Shown piece after piece: positions 1 through 7,814 of a stretch of 64,000 nt of DNA. The notes beneath the pieces were generated by a model. The model searched no databases. It worked only from the letters and a program-made list of their open reading frames with translations, and was not told the origin of the DNA. Position 1 is the first letter of the stretch. Every line of letters begins with the position of its first letter. The translations under genes were made by a program, and so were the position numbers. This DNA is from Pandoraea anhela (GTDB taxonomy: Bacteria; Pseudomonadota; Gammaproteobacteria; Burkholderiales; Burkholderiaceae), in contig NZ_CABPSB010000007.1 in the NCBI RefSeq assembly GCF_902459655.1, positions 207,509-271,508 on the forward strand. Direction: 5' to 3'.

Positions 1-211
1 CGCTGTAGATCTCAACGCCCAGCTTTTTGAAGGCTTCGTAGTGGTCGGCCAGATCGCCAAGCTCGGTCGGGCACACGAAGGTGAAATCGGCCGGGTAGAA
101 CACCACCACCGACCACTTGCCCTTGAGGGTCTCGTCGGTCACGGTGATGAAGTCGCCATTCTGGTAGGCGTTGGCTTTGAACGGCTTGATCTGGGTGTTG
201 ATGATCGGCAT
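1..211 (-). CDS. ahpC: Alkyl hydroperoxide reductase subunit C (2-Cys peroxiredoxin), N-terminal part
   Basis: Only the first 70 residues are in the window; the gene runs off the left edge. The protein begins MPIINTQIKPFKANAY and carries the peroxidatic cysteine at residue 47 in the motif DFTFVCPTE, the signature of typical 2-Cys peroxiredoxins of the AhpC class. It reduces hydrogen peroxide and organic hydroperoxides in the cytoplasm, normally recycled by AhpF, which would lie outside the window. The ATG was chosen because translation from it gives the canonical AhpC N terminus. The upstream 60 bases are AT-rich and hold ATAG/CTAT-like tetramers. Identity is secure; only the missing C terminus prevents checking the resolving cysteine. 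Confidence 0.95.
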   Translation of the reverse strand, partial: MPIINTQIKPFKANAYQNGDFITVTDETLKGKWSVVVFYPADFTFVCPTELGDLADHYEAFKKLGVEIYS

Positions 212-244
212 GTCGTTGTCTCTTGGACGGGGTGGAAAGTGTTG

Positions 245-302
245 ACAGTATGCCGAATGCTATCGATCAATAGAAATTGATTATTGAAATCTATACGATA
301 AA
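245..302. promoter_or_regulatory. AT-rich upstream region of ahpC with OxyR-like tetramers
   Basis: In an otherwise GC-rich region this segment is AT-rich and holds CTAT (260-263), ATAG (270-273), TTAT (281-284) and CTAT (291-294), spaced 10-11 bases apart, roughly one helical turn. OxyR sites are four ATAG/CTAT elements at such spacing, and ahpC is a classic OxyR target, so this is a plausible OxyR site. Spacing and order do not match the consensus exactly. Confidence 0.35.
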
Positions 303-330
303 GCCAGACTATCGGGGTCGATAGTCTGGC
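296..330 (-). terminator. Intrinsic terminator after the beta-propeller gene
   Basis: A perfect 12-bp stem (GCCAGACTATCG at 303-314, CGATAGTCTGGC at 319-330) closes a 4-base loop. Read on the minus strand it is followed by TTTAT. It sits 50 bases past the stop of the gene ending at 380 and before the ahpC promoter, so it insulates the two minus-strand units. Confidence 0.75.
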
Positions 331-379
331 GGCTATGGCGTCGCCCCAAGTCCGGGAGCCTTGGCGGCGACGGGGACGC

Positions 380-1051
380 TCACCCCTTCGGATAACGCAC
401 GGCGCGCACCTTGCCGCTGGCCGCGCCGCCGCAGTAGAAGGTGCCGTGACCGTCATACTCCAGGCCGCTCACGACCACGCCGTCGGGCATCCGCACCCGC
501 GTGAGGACCTCGCCGCTGGAGCAATCGACCCGGCGCAGCTCGCTCTCGTCGTTCTCCCATGTGCCGTGCCACAACGCATCGTTGGCCCACGTCACACCGG
601 TGACGAAGCGGTCGGACTCGATGGTGCGCAACACGCACCCGTCCGCCGGATCGATTTGCAGAATGCGACGGTCGCGATACTGGCCGACCCACAGGCTGCC
701 TTCGGCCCATGTCAGGCCGGAGTTACTGCCGCGATCTGCCGGCGCGGGGATCGAATGCAGCACGCGCCCGGTCGCCGGATCGATCTTGTCGATGCGCGAC
801 CCGGCGATTTGGTAGAGATGCTTTCCGTCGAAGGCGGTACCGGCGTCGCTCGGGGCGTCGAGCGTGCGGCTGACTTCGCCGCTCGACGGATCGAAGGCGA
901 CCAGCGTTTCGCCGGTGGCGGCCCAGACTTGCCGTCCGTCGAAAGTCACGCCGTGAATCCGGTCGATGCCCGGGAACGGCCCGTATTCGCCGGTGATGTC
1001 GGCCGCGCTCACGGCGGTCGTCGGGAAGCTGCGTTGCGGTTTGCTCGTCAT
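380..1051 (-). CDS. Cytoplasmic beta-propeller protein (Vgb/SMP-30/PQQ-repeat-like)
   Basis: The 223-residue protein is built of about five repeats of roughly 40 residues, each with a G-x-x-x-WV/LW strand followed by an IDPA.G or FDPSSG turn (FDPSSGEV, IDPATGRV, IDPADGCV, VDCSSGEV). This is the pattern of Vgb-like and quinoprotein-like propellers. There is no signal peptide and no recognisable catalytic motif, so substrate and function are unknown. The ATG has a good ribosome site (CAGGAG) 7 bases upstream. It lies 51 bases downstream of a helix-turn-helix gene on the same strand and is probably cotranscribed with it, which suggests a sensory or enzymatic partner of that regulator. A terminator follows. 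Confidence 0.75.
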   Translation of the reverse strand: MTSKPQRSFPTTAVSAADITGEYGPFPGIDRIHGVTFDGRQVWAATGETLVAFDPSSGEVSRTLDAPSDAGTAFDGKHLYQIAGSRIDKIDPATGRVLHSIPAPADRGSNSGLTWAEGSLWVGQYRDRRILQIDPADGCVLRTIESDRFVTGVTWANDALWHGTWENDESELRRVDCSSGEVLTRVRMPDGVVVSGLEYDGHGTFYCGGAASGKVRAVRYPKG

Positions 1052-1102
1052 GCCAGGCTCCTGTCCTCTGAAGTCACACCGTGTTCGGCGCGCAAGTCCA
1101 CT

Positions 1103-2341
1103 CTAGCCAAACGCCCATCCGGCAGGGAGTAACAATATCGTCGTGAATTCGGTGAGCGGCGGGGCTATCCAGCGACGCGCGCGGGCCACGCCGATCGCGC
1201 GCACACGGCCCTGCGCTTCGAGATCGCGCAGCGCACGCTGAACCGTGCGCTGACTGGTGCCGAGCGCCAGCGCGAGCGCCGAGGTCGACCACGCCGCGCC
1301 GTCGGCAAGCAACGCCACGAGCGACGCGCGCTCGCCGTCGATGGGCGGGAGCAGAATGGCGACATCGTGCCCGCCTTCGCGGGCGGAGGGCCGCAGCGCA
1401 AATCCGGCGGCAGTGGCGTCGATGTTCGCGATGCCTTTCAACAGCGCGCGCAGGCGCCCGATCTCGACGCGCAGTCGCGCCCGGTGTGTCTCGTCCATAT
1501 CGTCGGCACGCCGCAGCCGGAACGCGTCGGCCATCAGCGTTTGCCGAGCGACGTCGCCCGGCCAGGCACGCGCAAGCGTCAATGCCAGCGTAAAGAGCAC
1601 CGGTCGTCCGGCAAGCGGACGCCATATGTTGCCCGTGCCGACCCCGCGACGGCAGGCGTCGACCACGAGCGTTTCCGAGTGCAAGAGCGCTGCCGCAGCC
1701 TCGACGGACACCGACTGCTCGCTGCCGCGCTGCCACCGTCTGGCGGCGGGGCGTATGAGCGCGTCGAGAAGGCCGTCGACCTCGGCGCTGAGCGCGGGCA
1801 CACCGGCCGCATCGGCGGCGGATCGCGCGCGAGTGAGCGCACGGCGAGCGTCGTCGACGCGCAGGGTGCGCAGCGCCAGTTCCGCGACGATCAGCGCATG
1901 AACGGCGGCCAGACGCGCCGGGACATCGCCGCAAGGGGCCTCGTCGAGCGCCTGCGCGGCGGCGTCGAGCTTGCCCACGAGCAACGCACGGCGCGCGACG
2001 ATGAGCCGTGCAAGCATGGCGTTGGAAATGTCGGCATGCGCGGTGAGAAGCGCTGCGGCCGCTTGCAGCGCGCGCGGGGTGCCGCCGAGATCGCGCGTCG
2101 CGAGCGCGACTTCGGCGTCGGCAACGACACATCGTGCCCGCGCGACGGCCTCGTGCGTACCGAAGCGGCGGGCCGCGCGCTTGAGCAGGTCGCGGGCGCG
2201 CGGATAATCGCCGAGTTGCGCCATCGCGATGCCACGCAGCGCGAGCGCCGGCGGATCGTCGCGAAGGGCGACACGCTGCAACGCGCCGAGCGGATCGCCT
2301 GCGGCGAGCGCGCGGGAGGAAGCGGCAAGGAGGGAGTCCAT
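1103..2341 (-). CDS. Helix-turn-helix regulator with TPR-like N-terminal part
   Basis: The 412-residue protein has an Ala/Leu/Arg-rich, all-helical first 200 residues with TPR-like spacing (for example ALALRGIAMAQLGDYPRARD). Near the C terminus is a winged-helix type segment (STSALALALGTSQRTVQRAL, then RDLEAQGRVRAIG) that should bind DNA. It has no phosphoacceptor or recognisable ligand-binding domain. The start has an AGGG element upstream. The gene heads a two-gene unit with the beta-propeller gene and is divergent from the CDF exporter across 192 bases. Whether it controls the exporter, the propeller gene or something remote cannot be told from the sequence. Confidence 0.7.
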   Translation of the reverse strand: MDSLLAASSRALAAGDPLGALQRVALRDDPPALALRGIAMAQLGDYPRARDLLKRAARRFGTHEAVARARCVVADAEVALATRDLGGTPRALQAAAALLTAHADISNAMLARLIVARRALLVGKLDAAAQALDEAPCGDVPARLAAVHALIVAELALRTLRVDDARRALTRARSAADAAGVPALSAEVDGLLDALIRPAARRWQRGSEQSVSVEAAAALLHSETLVVDACRRGVGTGNIWRPLAGRPVLFTLALTLARAWPGDVARQTLMADAFRLRRADDMDETHRARLRVEIGRLRALLKGIANIDATAAGFALRPSAREGGHDVAILLPPIDGERASLVALLADGAAWSTSALALALGTSQRTVQRALRDLEAQGRVRAIGVARARRWIAPPLTEFTTILLLPAGWAFG

Positions 2342-2533
2342 CGGGGGATATTACCCTGCGACGTCTCGCGCCCTCTCGGGTGCGCCCAAGGCGGCGGGCA
2401 CGTCGGACGCGTCGTCAGGCGCACGCCTATCGAACGCACGGCAGGAACCGCCGCCACAAGCGCAGCGCAAGCATAGGAAGGGGAGGAAGAAGGGGCAGGA
2501 TTACAATCGAGCCATCCCGACGCGAGGTCATCC

Positions 2534-3508
2534 ATGCCAAACGTATCGCATGACACCCACGACCACGATCACGGCCACGGCAGCCATGGTCATCATCATC
2601 ACGGGCACGCAGGACACAGCCACGCCAGCGGCGTGACCGATCAGAAACGAATCGGCATCGCCTTCGTGCTGATCGCGGTTTTCATGGTGATCGAAATCGT
2701 GGGCGGCATACTCTCCGGCTCGCTCGCCCTGCTGGCCGATGCCGGTCATATGGTGAGCGACGCCGCCGCCCTCGCCTTCAGCTGGATTGCGATTCACTAC
2801 GGCAAGCGACCGGCGACGCTGCAACTCACCTATGGTTACAAACGGCTCGAAGTGCTGGCGGCGTTCGTCAACGGGTGCGCGCTTTTCGTCATCGCGGGAT
2901 GGATCGTGATCGAGGCGATCCGGCGGTTTGCCGAGCCGGTGCCGATCGTGGGCAGGACGATGCTCATCGTGGCGTTTGCAGGACTGCTCGCCAACATTGC
3001 CGCGTTCATGGTGCTGCATGGTGGCAACCGCGAGAACCTGAACATGCGCGGCGCATGGCTGCACGTGCTGGGCGACATGCTCGGGTCGGCGGCGGCCATC
3101 GTCGCGGCGCTCGTCATTTTGCTGACCGGCTGGGCGCCCATCGACCCGCTGCTCTCGATCTTCGTCGCAGTCATCATCCTGCGCAGCGCGTGGGGCATCG
3201 TGAAATCATCCGCCCACATCCTGCTCGAAGGCACGCCCGATTCCCTCAACCCGACAGAGATCAAAGCCGATCTGGAAGCCACGGTGTCGCAAGTGCGCAG
3301 CGTGCATCACATTCATGCGTGGTCGATCACGGGCGAGCGTCACATGATCACCCTGCACGCCGTCCCCGCGCCGGGCGTGAGCGCGCGCGACGCGATGGTC
3401 GCCGTGCAGCAGCGGCTCGCGACGCGCTTTAACGTCGAACACGCCACGATCCAGATGGAAGATGCGGCATGCGGGCCGGCATCGTCATGCCACGCACGTG
3501 AGGAATGA
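2534..3508 (+). CDS. Cation diffusion facilitator (Zn/Co/Cd exporter, CzcD/DmeF-like)
   Basis: A 324-residue CDF protein. It opens with a His/Asp-rich metal-binding tail of about 30 residues (HDHGHGSHGHHHHGHAGHSH), has six membrane segments between about residues 37 and 215, and carries the TM2 site motif LLADAGHMVSDAAAL and the second HVLGDMLGS motif in TM5, both with the HxxxD pattern of Zn-transporting CDFs. A cytoplasmic domain of about 100 residues follows, ending in a short His/Cys tail. It exports divalent metal, most likely zinc, from cytoplasm to periplasm by proton antiport. A GAGG element 7 bases ahead supports the start. The metal specificity is inferred from motif type only. Confidence 0.93.
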   Translation: MPNVSHDTHDHDHGHGSHGHHHHGHAGHSHASGVTDQKRIGIAFVLIAVFMVIEIVGGILSGSLALLADAGHMVSDAAALAFSWIAIHYGKRPATLQLTYGYKRLEVLAAFVNGCALFVIAGWIVIEAIRRFAEPVPIVGRTMLIVAFAGLLANIAAFMVLHGGNRENLNMRGAWLHVLGDMLGSAAAIVAALVILLTGWAPIDPLLSIFVAVIILRSAWGIVKSSAHILLEGTPDSLNPTEIKADLEATVSQVRSVHHIHAWSITGERHMITLHAVPAPGVSARDAMVAVQQRLATRFNVEHATIQMEDAACGPASSCHAREE

Positions 3509-3560
3509 CGCCGGGTAGCGGCCCGCACGGCGTCAAACGTCGCGGGCCCGCCCGCATGCG

Positions 3561-4211
3561 TTACCAGTGATATGTCGCGCCCAGCTTCACGACCGGGTAG
3601 AAGCGAAGCCGGTCGGCCTTGTCCTGAAGCTGCTGACGCTGCGCGTCGACGGTGGCCTGCCCCACGATGGACGTGATGAGCGGCGGCACATCCAGCTCGA
3701 CCGTCGGTCGGCCGTAAGCGACGCCGGCATCGAAGGACATCGACCAGCCCGGGGCGCCTTCGGGCGTGTGGCCGAAACCGATACCGAGATACGGACGCAC
3801 CGTCGGCAGCTTGATCCGGCCGGTCACCGCCTGCCCCGCCGTCGGATACGCAACGCCGCCATAGACGTAGGTGTCCTGCACCGCGTGCCCCACGAGATCG
3901 ACATGGTCGTTGCCGACCAGCATGCCCGCCGTCAGACGAAACGGCAGCGTCGAGGGTGCCGGGAAAAAGTCGGCGTAAAGGCCACCATGGACGAAACGCG
4001 CCTTTCCGTCGTAACGGACTTCGCCGGCCGTGAAGCTATGCGACAGCGCCAGTCCGTTCACGTCGGCCCGCGCGCCGATATGAGGCGTAATACCGACGCC
4101 CATACCGTAACCCAGACCTTCCGTTCCGACGGTGCCGTACATTTCGATGGCGTACGCATGTGCCGTGCAGGCGAACGCCGCCACGGCAAAAGCCAATGCT
4201 TTGCAGTTCAT
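3561..4211 (-). CDS. Putative outer-membrane beta-barrel protein
   Basis: A 216-residue protein with a signal peptide (MNCKALAFAVAAFACTAHAYA, cleavage near residue 21) followed by alternating hydrophobic/polar strands and glycine-rich turns, ending in the aromatic terminal strand KLGATYHW. A C-terminal tryptophan is typical of proteins folded by the BAM complex. The strands GTVGTEGLGYGMGVGITPHI and PYLGIGFGHTPEGAPGW resemble those of small OmpA/OmpW-like barrels, but I do not recognise a named family. It is convergent with the CDF gene; the region upstream is a non-coding gap of about 500 bases. Surface or pore function is unknown. Confidence 0.75.
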   Translation of the reverse strand: MNCKALAFAVAAFACTAHAYAIEMYGTVGTEGLGYGMGVGITPHIGARADVNGLALSHSFTAGEVRYDGKARFVHGGLYADFFPAPSTLPFRLTAGMLVGNDHVDLVGHAVQDTYVYGGVAYPTAGQAVTGRIKLPTVRPYLGIGFGHTPEGAPGWSMSFDAGVAYGRPTVELDVPPLITSIVGQATVDAQRQQLQDKADRLRFYPVVKLGATYHW

Positions 4212-4717
4212 GTGTTGCTTGAGACTCGAATAAGGGAGAAAAACGTCGGGGGACGTTCAAGGGCGAGCGTCGGTTGACGACGCGCATCGCTGAGGCAGCT
4301 GAGAGGATCGAACGACGTGGCGCGGCGAACCGCGCTCGCGCACGTCTGTTTCGACATTGCTGGCCGATGCCGGGATCGCGCAGCGATCGACGCGACCGGT
4401 CCTACGGTGGATTCCGAATTCAAACTTCACTACATTCCCCGCTGTGATGTTGCGCCCCTGACGATTGCCGTGATGTTCGGCATCGTTCTGCTTTAGTGCG
4501 GGGATGCTAGCACGCGCGCTGTGACAGTCCGATGGACAGTGAACATGCGTTGCCGTCGCACAACATGGGCGCTGCGGGCAGAGGAAATCGACGGTCGGCG
4601 GCCCCGGCCTGTCGCGCAGACACGCCGTGGACGACAGCCCTGGGTGACAGCGCTAAGTGACAGCGCTAAGTGGCGGCCGTGGGTGACGGCCGTGGGTGAC
4701 GCCCTCGGAACGCGCAT
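4212..4717. other. Gene-free interval with promoter of the barrel gene and a tandem repeat
   Basis: No credible gene was found on either strand in this interval; short open frames lack ribosome sites and recognisable protein character. It must contain the promoter of the outer-membrane protein gene. Its right third holds a 13-bp tandem repeat, listed separately. Confidence 0.6.
4633..4697. repeat. 13-bp tandem repeat, five imperfect copies
   Basis: Five consecutive 13-base units: GACAGCCCTGGGT, GACAGCGCTAAGT (twice), GGCGGCCGTGGGT and GACGGCCGTGGGT. Two neighbouring units are identical, indicating recent slippage or duplication. The repeat lies just downstream of the small membrane-protein gene. 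Confidence 0.9.
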
Positions 4718-4960
4718 TCAGTGCGGTGTGGACTCGCCGTCGTCGGGGCAATCGTTGCCCGCGCAACGCGACGGCGCGCCGCGTACGTGCGCGCCCGCGC
4801 CGGGCGACGCGCCCTGACGTCCGAAGCCGATCTGCTCAAAGACACCGCCACCGATTTCGAAACCGGTGGCGTAGTGATAAGCGGCAACGGTCGAACCGAG
4901 TGCCACCGACAGCAACAACAACGTTCCCGTACGCCAGCGGCGTCGGACCGTGGAAGCCAT
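4718..4960 (-). CDS. Small exported or membrane-anchored protein, unknown function
   Basis: This 80-residue protein starts MASTVRRRWRTGTLLLLSVA: a positively charged N terminus and a hydrophobic stretch (residues 12-27) that can act as uncleaved anchor or signal peptide. A Gly-rich middle and a short tail with two cysteines (SRCAGNDCPDD) follow, which could form a disulfide in the periplasm. I do not recognise the family. The main support is a strong ribosome site (GGGAGGAG) 4-5 bases before the ATG and a plausible export signal. Its stop is 20 bases from the 13-bp repeat array. Confidence 0.6.
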   Translation of the reverse strand: MASTVRRRWRTGTLLLLSVALGSTVAAYHYATGFEIGGGVFEQIGFGRQGASPGAGAHVRGAPSRCAGNDCPDDGESTPH

Positions 4961-5143
4961 GTCTCCTCCCTGTCAGAGGTCGGCCCGCGCGGGAGACGCC
5001 TGTCACCGGCATACGGCAAACAGCACGCCGGCACTGCTACGTCCTGGCGGGGATCGAGTTTCCAGTCACTACTGAGTCTCGTTTTTTCGCGATTCTGCAC
5101 GCGCTGCCCCCCATTTGTCATCCCGGCTATCCCTAAGACCGTC

Positions 5144-5168
5144 AAATATATCGTTATGTGATATATTT
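5144..5168. promoter_or_regulatory. Palindromic operator candidate of the MarR gene
   Basis: A perfect inverted repeat with 9-base arms (AAATATATC, spacer GTTATGT, GATATATTT) lies 42 bases before the ATG of the MarR-family gene, in an AT-rich patch. MarR proteins are dimers that bind such palindromes at their own promoters, so autoregulation is the likely meaning. Confidence 0.65.
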
Positions 5169-5209
5169 TTCGCCTTTCGGACCTTGCCTATATCGTTGGC
5201 CGCCGACTT

Positions 5210-5737
5210 ATGACTGCATCGACGCCGCCGGATCGTCCCGATCCCCTTACTACCGCAACGGCACCGGACACGCCGAACGTGACGAACGTCACGAAAGCGC
5301 CCACCACGTCCGCCACGTCCACCACGCCGGTCACTGCCGACGCACTGACGAAGCAAGATTTCGAAGCGCTCTCGGCATTCCGCTATCGCCTGCGACGCTT
5401 TCTCAACTTCAGCGAGACGGCCGCACGCGAGGGAGGCATCACGCCGCAACAGTATCTGTTGCTGCTGCACGTCAAAGGTATCCCGGGGCGGGATTGGGCG
5501 TCCATCAGCGAGTTGGCGGAACGTCTCCAGGCCGTGCACCACAGCGTGGTGGCGCTTGTCGCGCGGTGCGAAAAGGCGGGGCTGGTGACGCGTCGCCAGA
5601 ACGAGAGCGACCGGCGTGTGGTGGAGGTGCATCTGTCGCCAGCCGGCGAAGCGTGTCTCGCGAATCTTGCCGCTCAGCATCGCAACGAACTGAGCACCTT
5701 CGCCGACATCTTCCACATTCGTGGCGTTCACCTGTAA
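5210..5737 (+). CDS. MarR-family transcriptional regulator
   Basis: A 175-residue protein. The first 45 residues are a Thr/Pro-rich tail (PDTPNVTNVTKAPTTSATST) of low complexity, unusual for the family. The MarR fold begins near residue 48 (FEALSAFRYRLRRFLNFSET) and includes the winged helix: SISELAERLQAVHHSVVALV as recognition region and RRQNESDRRVVEVHLSP as the wing, whose D.R pair is characteristic. It should bind the palindrome at 5144-5168. Its 3' end is 13 bases from the ClC transporter gene, so the two are probably one transcript and the transporter a target. The ligand is unknown. Confidence 0.9.
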   Translation: MTASTPPDRPDPLTTATAPDTPNVTNVTKAPTTSATSTTPVTADALTKQDFEALSAFRYRLRRFLNFSETAAREGGITPQQYLLLLHVKGIPGRDWASISELAERLQAVHHSVVALVARCEKAGLVTRRQNESDRRVVEVHLSPAGEACLANLAAQHRNELSTFADIFHIRGVHL

Positions 5738-5750
5738 TCCCGGGGCAGCC

Positions 5751-7559
5751 ATGGCTCGCGTACCTCTCGATAGGGCACCAGACACAGGCACGGCACGGCC
5801 GGAAAATCCGCACAAACATGCGCCCGGCCCTGCGCGCGATTTCGCGCGTACACCGGGCCTGCCGCGTCTCATGGCGCTGGCGGCCGTCATCGGCGCGTGC
5901 GGCGTGCCGGCCGCGTGGTTGCTGCTGAATCTGATTCAGGGCTTCACCAACCTCTTTTTCTACCAGACGCTATCCCTCGCCGCGCGCTCGCCGGCGCAGA
6001 ATACGCTGGGGCTTGCGGTCATCGCGCTGCCCGTGGTCGGCGGTCTTGTCGTCGGCGCGATGGCGCGCTACGGCAGCGACAAGATTCGGGGGCACGGCAT
6101 ACCCGAAGCCATCGAGGCGATTCTCTTCGGCAAGAGCCGGATGTCGCCTCGTGTGGCCGTGCTCAAGCCGCTGTCGTCGGGTATCGTCATCGGCAGCGGC
6201 GGGCCATTCGGCGCGGAAGGACCGATCATCATGACGGGCGGCGCCATCGGCTCGCTCATCGCGCAGCATTTCCACCTGAGCGCCGCCGAGCGCAAGACCT
6301 TGCTCGTCGCCGGAGCGAGCGCCGGCATGACGGCCGTCTTCGGCACGCCGGTCGCGGCCGTACTGCTCGCGGTCGAGTTGCTGCTGTTCGAGTGGCGTCC
6401 GCGCAGCCTGCTGCCGGTGATCGTGGCGTGCGCCGTCGCGGGATTCGTTCGCCCGCTGTTGCTCGACGCCGGCCCCCTCTTCCCGATGGCGACGCCCGCC
6501 GTCTCGCCGATTGCGCTGTTCTCGTGCCTGATCGCCGGCGTGTGCGCCGGTCTGCTGTCCGCCGGCATGTCGCGCGCCCTGTACGCCATCGAAGACGCCT
6601 TTCACAAGCTGCCCGTGCACTGGATGTGGTGGCCCGCCATCGGCGGACTCGCCGTGGGTATCGGCGGGTATCTCGAACCGCGCGCGCTGGGTGTCGGCTA
6701 CGACGTGATCGCCGATCTGCTCGCAGGCCACTTTACGATGCCTGCGGCGCTCGCTTTGCTGCTCGTCAAGGCGCTGATCTGGGCGATCGCGCTCGGCTCG
6801 TGCACATCCGGCGGGGTGCTCGCCCCGCTGCTCATGATCGGCGCGGGACTCGGCACCTTGCTCGCCCCGCTGCTGCCCGGCGGCGACGTCACACTGTGGG
6901 CGCTGGTGTGCATGGCCGCAACGCTCGCAGGTGTGCTCGGCGCGCCGCTCACGGCGATCGTGTTTGCGCTGGGACTCACGCACGACGTGAACGCCCTGCT
7001 GCCGTTGCTGCTGACATGCGGTATGTCGTACGGCGTTACGGTATGGATCATGCCGCGCTCGATCATGACGGAGAAGATCGCGCGACGCGGGCGTCACATC
7101 CATCGCGAATACGGCGTCGATCCGCTGGAGCGCCTGCATGTGGGCGAACTGATGACGCACGACCCGGAATCGCTGAGCGCCGATATGACCATCGACGACG
7201 CGGCACGGCAGGCGTTCGGTGCGAACCAACGTCATCGCGCTTACCCCGTGGTCGACGCGTCGCGCGCGGTGCTCGGGATGCTAGACCGGCAGGCGCTCGC
7301 GCAGGCGCAGGCACAGGGGCTGCAAACGCTGGGGCAGTTGTACGGCGTGAATCCGCCCCTCGTCGCCCTGCCTTGCGAGACAGGACGCATCGTGTCGGCA
7401 CGCTTTGCCGCGCATCATCTGGAACGCTTGCCCGTGGTGAGCAATGCCACGTCTCGCCAGCTTGTCGGCATCATCAGTCGCAGCGATCTGGTGAAACCGG
7501 CCGAGCACTGGCGCGCCGAAGAAGAAGTGCGCGAGCGCATGCTGCGTTTCGGGCGCTAG
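5751..7559 (+). CDS. ClC-family chloride channel or H+/Cl- antiporter with CBS pair
   Basis: A 602-residue membrane protein with the ClC signature regions: GSGGPFGAEGPI around residue 150, containing the gating-type glutamate of the GxEGP motif, and the second half motifs SCTSGGVLAPLLMIGAG. About ten membrane helices are followed by a C-terminal pair of CBS domains (residues about 465-590, beginning VGELMTHDPESLSADM). The gating glutamate is compatible with exchange, but the first anion motif is GSGGP rather than GSGIP, so channel versus antiporter is open. I chose the ATG at 5751; a GTG 30 bases earlier would overlap the MarR gene. It follows that gene closely, suggesting regulated anion or acid-stress handling. 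Confidence 0.9.
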   Translation: MARVPLDRAPDTGTARPENPHKHAPGPARDFARTPGLPRLMALAAVIGACGVPAAWLLLNLIQGFTNLFFYQTLSLAARSPAQNTLGLAVIALPVVGGLVVGAMARYGSDKIRGHGIPEAIEAILFGKSRMSPRVAVLKPLSSGIVIGSGGPFGAEGPIIMTGGAIGSLIAQHFHLSAAERKTLLVAGASAGMTAVFGTPVAAVLLAVELLLFEWRPRSLLPVIVACAVAGFVRPLLLDAGPLFPMATPAVSPIALFSCLIAGVCAGLLSAGMSRALYAIEDAFHKLPVHWMWWPAIGGLAVGIGGYLEPRALGVGYDVIADLLAGHFTMPAALALLLVKALIWAIALGSCTSGGVLAPLLMIGAGLGTLLAPLLPGGDVTLWALVCMAATLAGVLGAPLTAIVFALGLTHDVNALLPLLLTCGMSYGVTVWIMPRSIMTEKIARRGRHIHREYGVDPLERLHVGELMTHDPESLSADMTIDDAARQAFGANQRHRAYPVVDASRAVLGMLDRQALAQAQAQGLQTLGQLYGVNPPLVALPCETGRIVSARFAAHHLERLPVVSNATSRQLVGIISRSDLVKPAEHWRAEEEVRERMLRFGR

Positions 7560-7561
7560 CG

Positions 7562-7609
7562 GAACCGATAGCGAAACCGATAGCGGGACTGATAGTGAGA
7601 CTGAGTATC
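7562..7609. repeat. 12-bp tandem repeat after the ClC gene
   Basis: Two near-identical units (GAACCGATAGCG, AAACCGATAGCG) are followed by two decayed ones (GGACTGATAGTG, AGACTGAGTATC). The array begins two bases after the stop codon of the ClC gene. Confidence 0.8.
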
Positions 7610-7814
7610 CGGGCGGCGACGCTGCACAGCGCGTGGCGCGCATCGACGTGCGTCGCGGCAACCTCGGACTGGCGTCATGGGCAGATCTGGTTGACGCGCG
7701 CCACTCCGTTGATTCACCATCGGAGACTTCATCCCACCGAAAGCGCACCGCCGCGTGCGCCCCTACCCGATGGCGACGACCCGATCCCCCCAAACAACCG
7801 CCGGTGCAGACGAC

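Noticed and set aside
3507-3534. Inverted repeat GACGCCG / CGGCGTC after the CDF gene as terminator
   Set aside because: The arms are short, the loop is 14 bases and no T run follows on either strand.
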